DNA of 64,000 nucleotides from Nostoc sp. CHAB 5824 (GCF_020829665.1 NZ_JAIVFT010000022.1:1-64000), one strand, 5' to 3'. Counted from the stretch's first letter, positions 10,085-18,750 are shown. Notes: generated from the sequence alone by a model not told the origin. Translations and numbers: made by a program.

Positions 10085-10792
10085 ATGACAACAAAATTAT
10101 TGAACACTCTAGCTGCTGCTACAACTTTGGCAGGAATTGTTGCGACATCTGGAGTTGCTAATGCAGCTTCCCTCTCTTACACTAGTTCCAGTAATTACGA
10201 CTTTACAGATATCATTGATGCACCTCTAAGCATCCAAAAATTTGACTCATCTCTAGGTACGCTTCAAGGTGTAACGATAGAATTTACTGGTGACATACTT
10301 GGAAATGCAGGTTTTGAAAACAGGAGTCAAACCCCGACTCCGGTTACAATAAATCTTGCCAGTCAATTCAGCTTACAACTAAATAATCAGTCTCTGTTGG
10401 CGCTCAATCCCCAATATGCTTACAGTTACCAAGTTGCTAAATTTGACGGCATCTTAGATTATGGTGGTACTTCTGGAAAGACTGTTTCTAACCTAACTGC
10501 CACACAATCTGCTACCCAGTCTTTCACTAATACCCAATTTTTGCAGTCTTTCACTGGTAATGGTAACATAGACTTTTTGTTCTCAGCTATAGCCAACTCA
10601 GTAGTTACGGGGTCGGGTAACATGAGATCCTATGTTGATACATATGCCAAAGCAGGTATCAAAGTAACTTATGACTACAATGATGTGAAATCGGTACCTG
10701 AACCCTCTAGCACACTTGGAGTTGCTTTAATTGCTGGGCTTTGTCTGTTGTCACAACGCAAAAAAAGCTGGATCAAGGTATCCAATTCATAG
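10085..10792 (+). CDS. PEP-CTERM sorting-domain protein, choice-of-anchor E type
   Basis: A 235-residue exported protein. A signal peptide ending around ANA (residues 24-26) is followed by a beta-rich region with QKFDSSLGTLQGVTIEFTG, the pattern of choice-of-anchor E proteins. At the C-terminus a VPEP motif (about 204-207) precedes a hydrophobic segment and basic residues (QRKK), the PEP-CTERM anchor normally processed by exosortase. Role unknown; such proteins are usually surface or exopolysaccharide associated. A terminator follows. Confidence 0.85.
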   Translation: MTTKLLNTLAAATTLAGIVATSGVANAASLSYTSSSNYDFTDIIDAPLSIQKFDSSLGTLQGVTIEFTGDILGNAGFENRSQTPTPVTINLASQFSLQLNNQSLLALNPQYAYSYQVAKFDGILDYGGTSGKTVSNLTATQSATQSFTNTQFLQSFTGNGNIDFLFSAIANSVVTGSGNMRSYVDTYAKAGIKVTYDYNDVKSVPEPSSTLGVALIAGLCLLSQRKKSWIKVSNS

Positions 10793-10858
10793 ACTTTTTT
10801 GAATAGGTAGGTTTTTCCTATCCCATCTATCGGTCAGGCCATCTAATTTAAATGAAAA

Positions 10859-10888
10859 TCCCCGATTTTTTCAAAAATCGGGTTTTTT
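10859..10888 (+). terminator. Terminator after the PEP-CTERM gene
   Basis: CCCGATTTTT pairs with AAAAATCGGG across a TC loop and is followed by TTTTTT. It begins about 65 bases after the stop codon. The rest of 10793-11264 is AT-rich with no supported gene. Confidence 0.9.
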
Positions 10889-11264
10889 GTTGGGAGTATT
10901 AGTCAGAATTTTTAATAATATCTAAAAAGTGCTATTTTTGGTAATCACCGTAAATATTATTGATGTGAAGTGAATTATATGTATATTGACCGAATTTTAG
11001 GTTTTTGATTAAAAAATTCAAAATACAAAATCTAAAAAAGTTGCAGAGACACTACAGTTTAAACTATGAAAAAAACCCTGTTGCAGTCAATCTAAAATCC
11101 TCAGATAAAGTGGATTGGCCCTACGGAGCAATCTAAAATTGTGTGACTTAGCATCCTCATGGTATGGAAATTAGGTTGACTAGAGAACCCAATATTTTTC
11201 TACTACTCCCCACTGGTCGCTAGAGCCTGTTAACCTCTTACTGGAACTTAAAATCTAGGAAATT

Positions 11265-12134
11265 ATGCAGAAAGCATCTGCTACACATTTGGCATCTAGT
11301 GATAATCAGGCTGCTGCAAAAGACATTAAACTACTAGTTTTGGATATAGATGGCACGATCGCAGGACACTCTAACACCCTTAGCGCAGGTGTAAAGCAAG
11401 CTATTATTGCAGCGCAAGCAAGAGGAATTCAAGTAGCGATCGCTACAGGTCGAATGTATTGTTCAGCCTTGCGCTTTCACCAAGAAATCGGCTCTACCCT
11501 ACCATTAATGGCTTATCAAGGAGCCTGGATTCAAGATCCGATCACCCAAAAAATTCATCGTCATTGGGCTGTTTCTGGGGAAATTGCCCACCAGCTAATC
11601 GATTATTTTGAACAGCCTGAGTTGCGATCGCTCCTGTCTGTCCACTTTTACATCAACGATCACTTATACGTCCGTGAGTTAACTAGAGAAACCCAAATTT
11701 ATGCAGAACGTTCTGGTATTACTCCGATTCCCGTGGGTGATTTGCGCCAAACCTTAACAAATGAACCGACAAAAATTCTTGCTTTGTGTGATGACACTGA
11801 TGTGATCGACAAGCTATTGGGGAATTTGCGCCGCCAATACACACCTGCTGAACTTTATCTGACAACATCTGTTGCTACTTTTTTTGAAGCAACTAACGCC
11901 TCTGTGAGTAAGGGGACTGCTGTACGTTACCTAGCTGAAGAATTGTTGGGATTACAGTTAGCCAATGTTATGGCGATTGGCGATAACTTCAATGATCTGG
12001 AAATGCTGGAGTATGTTGGACTTGGTGTAGCTATGGGCAACGCACCAGCAGGAGTGCAAGCGATCGCGCAGTGGGTAGCTCCTAGCGTAGAAGAAGATGG
12101 AGCAGCAGTAGCAATTGAAAAGTTTTTGCTGTAA
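11265..12134 (+). CDS. Cof-type HAD-IIB family hydrolase
   Basis: A 289-residue haloacid-dehalogenase phosphatase acting on small phosphorylated metabolites. Motif I LDIDGTIAG carries the nucleophile Asp27 and the acid/base Asp29; motif II lies in AIATGRMY, and motif IV in GDNFNDLEML near 238-247. The large C2-type cap between them is typical of the Cof subfamily. The substrate cannot be predicted. Confidence 0.9.
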   Translation: MQKASATHLASSDNQAAAKDIKLLVLDIDGTIAGHSNTLSAGVKQAIIAAQARGIQVAIATGRMYCSALRFHQEIGSTLPLMAYQGAWIQDPITQKIHRHWAVSGEIAHQLIDYFEQPELRSLLSVHFYINDHLYVRELTRETQIYAERSGITPIPVGDLRQTLTNEPTKILALCDDTDVIDKLLGNLRRQYTPAELYLTTSVATFFEATNASVSKGTAVRYLAEELLGLQLANVMAIGDNFNDLEMLEYVGLGVAMGNAPAGVQAIAQWVAPSVEEDGAAVAIEKFLL

Positions 12135-12173
12135 TGAGGGGACTTTTTCAAACCTCACCCATATAAATCAGAA

Positions 12174-12265
12174 AGGACACCGACGACTGGCCGTGTTTCG
12201 TCTCGGTGCCCTAGCTGGTTCGCTCCTCACACACCTGATAATGTAGCTGAGGTGATGCATTGAGT
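12174..12265 (+). ncRNA. Possible small structured RNA with CTCCTCACAC motif
   Basis: Downstream of the HAD gene a stem (CACCGA with TCGGTG plus extra pairs, about 12177-12211) is followed by unpaired sequence containing GCTCCTCACAC (12222-12232). A weaker CACCT/AGGTG stem follows. The layout recalls cyanobacterial Yfr1, whose core is ACUCCUCACAC, but the first base differs and no clear T-run terminator follows the second stem. It may simply be a terminator-like structure. Confidence 0.22.
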
Positions 12266-12315
12266 CAATACCTATTATCAAAGTTTTTATTTTATATGTA
12301 AGCGACATTACCGAT

Positions 12316-13230
12316 TTATAGCTCCAAGGGCGCAAAAATACCCAAGTTTTCCTCTAGGACAAATCTTAATACTGACTGAGTAACCATAAGCAATCCGAGT
12401 CTAGCTTGGGCTAACTCTGGTGAGGTAATCTTCACCTCACCCCAAATCCGGCAATTAGACCAGAAGTTTTCAAAAGCTTGGCTCAAACTCAGCGCTACTT
12501 TTTCCCATTTCACAGAACCCTTAACATCAGGGCACTCAATGTTGTCTACCACTTGTACTAACTCGGCAATTAGACGACGCTCATCTGGGTGATTTAGCCG
12601 CAGTGTTCCATCACAATTGAGCCAAGGTAAAGGGTTAGGAAAGATAACATCCCAAAAACCTGGACTACTATTTGGAACTGGTTCTCTAAGTTTAATCAAT
12701 CCCTCTCGGTAAGCTAGTAGCACTAGTGAACAGCAACGTGCATGGGCGTACTGAACAGCAAACAAAGAATTGGACATTGGGTATTGGGTATTGGGCACAA
12801 AAGGCAGAGGGGCAGGGGGCAGGGAGTAAGGGAGAGAATTAAAAATTACCTCTTTCCCCTCTCCTCGTGAACCCCCGACTGCAAGACTTTGTAACCAAGT
12901 CGCTAAGGTTGAGTGAGTCAATTCAAAATGTATCCATCCAGGGGGAACAATTTGGACGCTAAAAACGCCGCTACAAATCCTCGATAAATCAGAGGCGATC
13001 GCACTGGCAAGCTCCATACCTTTTCGATTCTGAGATTTTGACAGTCGCAGAACCATACTTGAGATATATAAAACGCTACTTTTGTCTCTATCTTTATATA
13101 GATGATTTTTTTCATCCTTTATGCATGCATTTTCTATGTCATAAGTATTAATGCTTAATGCTTTCATTAAGTAACTATATAATAGCTGTTTAATTGACGT
13201 ATATTTGCTAACTAGTAATTTATGATGCAC
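12316..13230 (-). CDS. ArgRS-like protein with DALR domain, no catalytic core
   Basis: A 304-residue protein that looks like the two ends of an arginyl-tRNA synthetase joined together. The N-terminal part (about 50-120) resembles the ArgRS additional domain (MELASAIASDL, VPPGWIHFEL). The C-terminal part (about 160-304) is a DALR anticodon-binding domain (LFAVQYAHARCCSLVLLA, ARLGLLMVTQSVLRFVLEE). HIGH and KMSKS motifs are absent, so it should not charge tRNA. Residues about 122-155 are a Ser/Pro-rich insert encoded by intergenic-type repeats (GGGCAGGGGGCAGGG). The start is GTG at 13230; an ATG at 13167 is an alternative. Role unknown; a tRNA-binding function is inference. Confidence 0.75.
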   Translation of the reverse strand: MHHKLLVSKYTSIKQLLYSYLMKALSINTYDIENACIKDEKNHLYKDRDKSSVLYISSMVLRLSKSQNRKGMELASAIASDLSRICSGVFSVQIVPPGWIHFELTHSTLATWLQSLAVGGSRGEGKEVIFNSLPYSLPPAPLPFVPNTQYPMSNSLFAVQYAHARCCSLVLLAYREGLIKLREPVPNSSPGFWDVIFPNPLPWLNCDGTLRLNHPDERRLIAELVQVVDNIECPDVKGSVKWEKVALSLSQAFENFWSNCRIWGEVKITSPELAQARLGLLMVTQSVLRFVLEENLGIFAPLEL

Positions 13231-13361
13231 GTAATTTTATTGAAATAATCATGTAAAATATATTTGTTGATTTTCTGTCATCTATCCTGCGATATAAATT
13301 TAATTCAGATGAAGAAAAATGAGAAGAGGATAAAATTTGATGAATAATCGATGAATAGTAA

Positions 13362-13401
13362 GTAAACTTTACTACCATCATTGTACAGTAGGAAGTATAA
13401 C
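13362..13401 (+). promoter_or_regulatory. NtcA-type site with -10 box upstream of devH
   Basis: GTA-N8-TAC, the full NtcA consensus, occupies 13362-13375. A TATAAC hexamer lies at 13396-13401, twenty bases further, close to the spacing of NtcA-activated promoters. The devH-like gene starts about 140 bases downstream. The rest of the gap 13231-13541 is AT-rich. Confidence 0.55.
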
Positions 13402-13541
13402 AAAAGAGTAGAGAGTAATTTGCTTTCTATTCTTTGGATTGGCTGACGCTGTTAGGCGTTAAGCCTGCCTCGCCAACACAAAGACACTCCTTGCACCTTT
13501 TGATCACGTCTTTGTCTTCAGCCGAACGCTCTTTGTTACCT

Positions 13542-14261
13542 ATGCAATCTCCATCCTCCTTTTCTGAGGCATCACGGCCTTTTTTGACTTGGCAACGTAT
13601 TCTTGACTGGGCTCAAGAACACTACCGCTGCCGTACCTTTAGCAAAGATGAGCGCATTCCAGCCCGGCCTGGATTGCTATATTTGGTGCAAAGGGGTGCG
13701 ATCCGCATGGTAGGAACCGCCCAAGTTAGTGCGACTGCCAGTCAGCTAACGTCTCGACGAATTAACAGAACCCCAGAAGAAGCGTTTTTGGGTTTTGTGG
13801 GAGCGGGACAGCCATTTGAAATTGTTGCTCAGTCACCATTCACACTCCAGGCTTACGCCCATGTTGACCAAACTGCGGTGCTGTGGATGTACTGGCACGA
13901 CTTAGACAACTGGCCTCACTTCCGTCGCGAAGTTATGGATGCCTTTAGGTATCAGCACCAGCGTAAGCTACTGTGGCTGAGTGCCTTGGGACAACGCCGC
14001 ACAATTGACCGACTCTTAGGATTTCTCACATTGCTAATTGAGGAATATGGAGAGCCAGCAATGAGCGACACTGATCCTGATGTGATTCGCGGCTATGCTC
14101 TGCCCTTCCCCCTCACCCATGCCCAAATTGGGAGCGCGATTGGTTCGACCCGTGTCACCGTCACCCGTTTGATGGGTAAGCTGCGTCAACGCGGCTTAAT
14201 CCTCACCCAAGGGGATAATCTCATTTGCTTGCCAGCAGAGTCGATTAATAGAGCTGGTTAA
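13542..14261 (+). CDS. devH: DevH-like Crp/Fnr family transcription regulator
   Basis: A 239-residue DNA-binding regulator with an N-terminal cupin-like sensor half and a C-terminal winged helix-turn-helix. The recognition helix IGSAIGSTRVTVTRLMGKLR (about residues 191-210) is almost that of NtcA. Length, opening sequence and the neighbouring PacR, NnrU, thioredoxin and ndhF genes match what I recall of devH in Anabaena, a regulator needed for heterocyst function. The frame is open from a TTG at 13434, but the ATG at 13542 gives the family length. Assignment to DevH rather than another NtcA paralogue is from memory. Confidence 0.72.
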   Translation: MQSPSSFSEASRPFLTWQRILDWAQEHYRCRTFSKDERIPARPGLLYLVQRGAIRMVGTAQVSATASQLTSRRINRTPEEAFLGFVGAGQPFEIVAQSPFTLQAYAHVDQTAVLWMYWHDLDNWPHFRREVMDAFRYQHQRKLLWLSALGQRRTIDRLLGFLTLLIEEYGEPAMSDTDPDVIRGYALPFPLTHAQIGSAIGSTRVTVTRLMGKLRQRGLILTQGDNLICLPAESINRAG

Positions 14262-14316
14262 TAGCACAGTTCAGAGCGGCGATTTCCGCCACTCTGCCTG
14301 AGTAAGATCGCAGGTG

Positions 14317-15363
14317 TTAGCGAATTTTGACAAACCCAGCTTGGGTAATCAGTTCCTGTCCCTGCTCAGTCAGCAGTAAGTTGGCGTAAGCGACACCTGC
14401 TTGCTGCTCAGTCTGATCATTCTGTTTGACCACCACAAACAGATTGCGGGTAATTGGGTATTTTCCTGATTGGAAAGCCTCAATGTTCAATTTGTTTCGT
14501 TTACCAGGACATTCGGACGGGAGGACAGATGGTTCTTGGTATGGAGCAATATATTGCCCTTGCGTCCGCCCCAACGGCAAGGGTTTGATTGAGCATTGAG
14601 GAATCACCTCTGGGGCAGAAGCGTAGTAGATACCAGCAGGACTACCAGCCAATTTTTGCAACGCTTGGGTGGTTGTCGAGATAAATTCCACATTGGAGCT
14701 GAAAGCTTGACCACCCAAGATATCTTGAACAAAAAGTTCGACAGTACCGCCATCAGCAATGCGGCGAGAATAGGGTTTAATTGGAATATTGGGACCGCCC
14801 ACCTGGCTCCAATTATTGATTTTGCCTGTATAAATTGACTTTAACTGTTCTACCGTTAGTCCTGAGATATTCAGGTTGGGATTAACTGCGACTGCCAAAC
14901 CATCAATTGCTACAGGAATTTGTTTCAAAGTGAACCCACGCTGCTGGGCACGGCTTAACTCCTGATCTAGAACTGGTCGGGAAGACTGGGCAAAAGCTAA
15001 TTGACCGTCTATCAGTGACTGGATGCCAGTACCAGAACCAGGAGATGCATTGCTGGGTTCTACATAACGCAGCCGAAACTCTGGTCGCGCCGCTTGAATT
15101 GCTGAATCAACTACCAGTCGAATCGGTGCCCAAGATGTACTGCCTCCGTAATTAAATAATCCTGTAGGAACATCCTGTACTGAAGTGAAAGTATTGCCAC
15201 TAGGTTGTTCTGATGCTGCTTGGGGCGTTTTGGTGCTACCAGAATTAATTGTATTTAGATCAACACCAGACTTTCTAGTAAACCACCAAAAACCGCCAGC
15301 TATTAGCCCGACCGTGATTAGAATGGATAAGACAAGAATAGTTGTTTCATTTTTTTGGGACAT
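14317..15363 (-). CDS. Membrane-anchored PstS-like substrate-binding protein
   Basis: A 348-residue periplasmic-binding protein of the phosphate (PBP-like) type. It starts with MSQKNETT and a single membrane segment (about 9-29), so it is anchored rather than free. After a Ser/Thr/Gln-rich linker the binding domain runs from about 60 to the end (VPTGLFNYGGSTSWAPIR, GTGIQSLIDGQLAFAQSSRP, YTGKINNWSQVGG). No permease or ATPase gene is nearby. It is the last gene of a minus-strand cluster headed by a Ser/Thr kinase, which suggests ligand sensing; that is inference. The ATG at 15363 is chosen because its N-terminus equals those of the two upstream paralogues. Confidence 0.85.
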   Translation of the reverse strand: MSQKNETTILVLSILITVGLIAGGFWWFTRKSGVDLNTINSGSTKTPQAASEQPSGNTFTSVQDVPTGLFNYGGSTSWAPIRLVVDSAIQAARPEFRLRYVEPSNASPGSGTGIQSLIDGQLAFAQSSRPVLDQELSRAQQRGFTLKQIPVAIDGLAVAVNPNLNISGLTVEQLKSIYTGKINNWSQVGGPNIPIKPYSRRIADGGTVELFVQDILGGQAFSSNVEFISTTTQALQKLAGSPAGIYYASAPEVIPQCSIKPLPLGRTQGQYIAPYQEPSVLPSECPGKRNKLNIEAFQSGKYPITRNLFVVVKQNDQTEQQAGVAYANLLLTEQGQELITQAGFVKIR

Positions 15364-15453
15364 AGTATAATTAATCGCGCGTCCATTCAATATAAGTGCT
15401 TGACTTGATAAGTGCTTGCTACTTGAGATTGTATTGGGAGGACGGGTGTTTTG

Positions 15454-15525
15454 TTAGCGAATTATGACAAATCCTCACTTCTGACTACTTTAGAAACCAA
15501 GGTATAATAAATTTCCCCAGGATTA
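15454..15525 (-). pseudogene. Relic 3' end of a second PstS-like gene
   Basis: On the minus strand this stretch reads GNLLYLGF, stop, SSQK, stop, GFVIIR, stop. It lines up with the last residues of the downstream PstS-like gene (ANLLLTEQGQELITQAGFVKIR). Two stops interrupt it. It is probably the tail of a deleted tandem copy. The remainder of 15364-15667 shows no gene. Confidence 0.45.
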
Positions 15526-15667
15526 TTCGTCTCTTTTCTCAAGGCTTGAGTGTTGGTGAGGATAAGTTTCTAGTTGACACTAAAATGTTTCCCCCATAAA
15601 GCTCAATTTCTCATGTTGAGGGTTTTTTTAGCTTAACTATTGGTTAATTTTAATTTGTTATTGCTGA

Positions 15668-17068
15668 TTATCGGACTGGTTCAAAGTCATAACCAGTGCC
15701 AGAACGAGAACCAGGAACGATTTTTACAAGTTGGACTGGCGCATTGCGATCGCCTGATGCTAAAAACCGAATTGTACCAGAAGCACCAGTAGTAGAAAAG
15801 TCAGAGGAGAAGAGTGCTTGTTGGACTCCAGAACGTGTGGGGTTGCGTCCTAATGCCGCAATCAGAGCTACAGTCGCATCATAGCTAAGGGCACTTCGCC
15901 AACTCACATCACCGCCCCATAACTGCCGGGATTTCTGAGGAAAATCTGATTTGGGATCGCCATCAATATGCCAGGGAACTGCCACGACCATCCCTGTAGC
16001 TTGTTCTCTGCCAATTTCTAAAGTTTTGACGGTGTAAACATCGTCTCCTGCCAGTAGAGTTAACCGTTTCTGGTTAATCTGAACTACTTGCAGCGCTTTG
16101 TCCAAAGTTTCAGTGTTAGCAGCTAACATCAAGACTTCTGCACCTTGCTTAGTTGCTTGTTCTATACTTTTAGCCGCACTAAAATTCACCTGAGACAAAT
16201 CAAATTCGCTGGATACTTGTCCACCTTCTAAAGAAACAGACGAAACAAACTCCGACTTTAAAGACTGGCTATAGTTACTTTGAGAATTAAAGAAAACCAC
16301 TGTATTTTTTTTCTGCAAGGTTTTCACCATGTAGTTGGCTAAAGTTCTAGCAGCCATAAAATCACTCGGAACTGTGCGAAAAACGTAGCGGCTAAAGTTA
16401 GAAACTTTTACAGATGTACTGGTAGGAGAAATTGCTACAAGTTGCCCAGAAGTATAAATAGTACCTGCTGCTAAGGTGGAATCGCTAGTATTAGGCCCAA
16501 CTATACCTAATACTTCGGGATTACTAACTAGGTTGGCAGCGATTTGCTTGGCTATTTCTGGATTGTCGTCATCGTTAGCTATCCCTACCCTCAACGGCAC
16601 TCCCTTGACTCCTCCAGAGGTATTAATTTCATTTTGGGCTTGGGCGATGCCACGTAAAATTTCTAAAGAAGCATTGGGGTCAGTGCCTACTGGTACAGAA
16701 GCCACAATGGTGTAGCTCTTGGAAGAGGCGATGCGGGCATTGTTAAGAAAGATTAGTGCTTCTGGGTCGTTACGGTTGAGTTTTAGGGCAGCTGTGAAAT
16801 TAGTGATCGCTTTATTGTAACTTTTAGCAGCGATCGCTTGTACGCCCTCCTTTTTTGCAGGAGAAACTGTACCTGGAGTCAAAGTTTTTTCCCCAAAACT
16901 AATCCGGTCTTGTAGGGATGGATTGCTGCCTCGTTCCGAACCTGGAATGATGGTATTACCAATTTTGACCCCAGAGCCATTAGTAAACCACCAAACTCCA
17001 CCGCCAACTATGCCAACTGTCAGCAGCAGGGCCAAGGCTAAAATTGTGGTTTCATTCTTTTGTGACAT
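15668..17068 (-). CDS. Membrane-anchored ABC-type (Leu/Ile/Val-like) binding protein
   Basis: A 466-residue protein with the MSQKNETT start and one membrane span (about 8-28). A linker with a TPR-like helix pair (about 72-112, KSYNKAITNFTAALKLNRNDPEAL) leads to a type I periplasmic binding domain of the branched-chain amino-acid family (about 120-466; IVASVPVGTDPNAS, GIVGPNTSDSTLAAG, RTVPSDFMAARTLANYMV). No transporter genes accompany it. The TPR-like helix pair between anchor and binding domain points to protein contacts and supports a sensory rather than transport role (inference). Confidence 0.85.
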   Translation of the reverse strand: MSQKNETTILALALLLTVGIVGGGVWWFTNGSGVKIGNTIIPGSERGSNPSLQDRISFGEKTLTPGTVSPAKKEGVQAIAAKSYNKAITNFTAALKLNRNDPEALIFLNNARIASSKSYTIVASVPVGTDPNASLEILRGIAQAQNEINTSGGVKGVPLRVGIANDDDNPEIAKQIAANLVSNPEVLGIVGPNTSDSTLAAGTIYTSGQLVAISPTSTSVKVSNFSRYVFRTVPSDFMAARTLANYMVKTLQKKNTVVFFNSQSNYSQSLKSEFVSSVSLEGGQVSSEFDLSQVNFSAAKSIEQATKQGAEVLMLAANTETLDKALQVVQINQKRLTLLAGDDVYTVKTLEIGREQATGMVVAVPWHIDGDPKSDFPQKSRQLWGGDVSWRSALSYDATVALIAALGRNPTRSGVQQALFSSDFSTTGASGTIRFLASGDRNAPVQLVKIVPGSRSGTGYDFEPVR

Positions 17069-17098
17069 GAACAAATTTAAATAAAATAAAAATGTTTA

Positions 17099-17320
17099 TT
17101 ATTTGATTATGTTGAATGTGCCCTCTGGGAGGTTAGGCACGTTACATTTACTGAGCAACTGCTTTATGGGATTATCTGTGTTACTAGTCCCCGCAGGTTT
17201 AGCAATAGTTCCATTTAGTTGCGCCCAGCGTTCCATAAAAAACCATAAGCCACCAAAGATTAAACCAATAGTGATCACAGCAGCTAAGAAAAGTCTAAGT
17301 GTTTCGTTTTTCTGAGACAT
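17099..17320 (-). CDS. Short MSQKNET-anchored protein, probably truncated paralogue
   Basis: A 73-residue protein with the same MSQKNET start and membrane span (about 8-28) as the two following genes, then a short external tail ending NVPNLPEGTFNIIK. That tail resembles the point where the PstS-like domain begins in the 348-residue protein (DVPTGLFNYGG). It is therefore likely the surviving 5' end of a third binding protein, either a relic or a small anchored peptide in its own right. It lies 26 bases after the kinase gene and 30 before the next gene. Confidence 0.6.
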   Translation of the reverse strand: MSQKNETLRLFLAAVITIGLIFGGLWFFMERWAQLNGTIAKPAGTSNTDNPIKQLLSKCNVPNLPEGTFNIIK

Positions 17321-17346
17321 AGGTGGCTGTTAGCACCAAAAGTTTT

Positions 17347-18750
17347 TTAAAGTAAGAGAGATAATAATTTATAAATAAGTCGAAATATAGCTGTCAATGA
17401 AATGGCTACTAAGGCTGCTGCAACTGATAAAATTACTACTCCCTGAATACCAAGACCCCCTTGTAAAAAGGGGAGAAAAAAAATAATAGCAAAAGTAATT
17501 GTCGGAATAATTAATAAATCGAACTTTTCAATCCACCGCCTGGTTTGAGCAAATATCAGTATCCCCAAAATCACACATGCAACACTGAAAGTAACTATTG
17601 GTGATTTTACTAAACTGAAGAGAGCGATCGCTATTAATGCCCCCTCAAATCCACTAAATGCCGCCCCACCCAATAATTCCACCGTCGAAAACGCTGGTTG
17701 AGTTGGTGGACGCCGGGGAACGACGGGATTGGAACCTTTGGGTGGTTGTGGCGGAAGTGTTACAGAGGGCGAATTCAGTTGTTTAGGGGCTAGAGGCGTC
17801 TGTGAGTTAAGTGCATCTAAAACCTCTTGGGCTGACTGGAAGCGCTGATTAGCAGCAGGTAGCAGCATCTTATCTAAAATATCAGCAAGGCGAGAATTGA
17901 CAGTTACTTGCGTTCGCCATTTCCACTGGTTGCTATAAGCATCAAATAGTTGAACTGCTTCCTGATTTGTCAACAAGGTAATAAGAGTTACAGCCAGAGC
18001 GTATAAATCTGTAGATGGGAATACTTGGCCCCCAGCCATCTGCTCAGGCGGTGCAAATCCCATAGAATAAATTCCTGTGGAAGAAGCCGCAGAACCAAGT
18101 GCAGCATTTGTTACTTGCTTAACTGCGCCAAAATCTAGTAGAAAAAGTCTACCATCACGACGGCGCATAATGTTAGAGGGTTTAATATCTCTGTGGATAA
18201 TTCCTCTATGATGGACAAACTTTAGCACCTTCAGGATCTCTTGCAGCACCTCCAACACTTGCTGCTCAGAAAATTTGCCTTGTTGAACTAATTCTTCCTC
18301 TAAGTTTTGCCCATCAATGTATTCTTGTACCAAGTAAAAAAATTGGTCTTGCTGTCCTGGCTGCAAGCTATTAACTATCACTGGAAAGAAAGCAAACAAG
18401 TCAGGTATTTGCTCGTGATCGTTACCAAGCTGTGCTAAAACTTCTGCCTCTCTCTCAAACATCAACTGTGCTTGTTGCAGTTGATTTAAGGTTAAATTTC
18501 CCGCTGGTTGAAACTGCTTAACTACGCATTGACGCATTCCTGGTATTCGGCGATCGCGTGCCAAAAAGGCTGCTCCAAATCCCCCCCTTCCCAGTAACTT
18601 TATGGGGACATATCGACCATCTAGCAGCAATGGCATACCACAGGTAGTACAGTACTTTTGCTGCGTTGTTTTCAGCGTCGTAATATCATCTAAATCGGCA
18701 AAATAGTTTTGTGGGCGTGGGCAACGCGGACGAGTACAGTAAACTTCCAT
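17347..18750 (-). CDS. Ser/Thr protein kinase with zinc-ribbon-like N-terminus and membrane tail
   Basis: A 467-residue eukaryotic-type kinase. Residues 5-40 hold CTRPRC and CTTCG, a likely zinc ribbon. The kinase domain (about 48-315) has the glycine loop LLGRGGFGAAFLARD, the invariant Lys in QCVVKQF, catalytic loop HRGIIHRDIKPSNIM and LLDFGAVKQ (DFG), so it should be active. A Pro-rich linker (about 318-350) precedes four membrane spans. It heads the cluster with the MSQKNET-anchored proteins; spacing of 26 bases supports co-transcription. Targets are unknown. Confidence 0.92.
   Translation of the reverse strand: MEVYCTRPRCPRPQNYFADLDDITTLKTTQQKYCTTCGMPLLLDGRYVPIKLLGRGGFGAAFLARDRRIPGMRQCVVKQFQPAGNLTLNQLQQAQLMFEREAEVLAQLGNDHEQIPDLFAFFPVIVNSLQPGQQDQFFYLVQEYIDGQNLEEELVQQGKFSEQQVLEVLQEILKVLKFVHHRGIIHRDIKPSNIMRRRDGRLFLLDFGAVKQVTNAALGSAASSTGIYSMGFAPPEQMAGGQVFPSTDLYALAVTLITLLTNQEAVQLFDAYSNQWKWRTQVTVNSRLADILDKMLLPAANQRFQSAQEVLDALNSQTPLAPKQLNSPSVTLPPQPPKGSNPVVPRRPPTQPAFSTVELLGGAAFSGFEGALIAIALFSLVKSPIVTFSVACVILGILIFAQTRRWIEKFDLLIIPTITFAIIFFLPFLQGGLGIQGVVILSVAAALVAISLTAIFRLIYKLLSLLL

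Noticed and set aside
15590..15633. CTCAA/TTGAG hairpin with T-run as terminator
   Set aside because: The T-run is on the plus strand while both neighbouring genes are on the minus strand, so it cannot end either of them.
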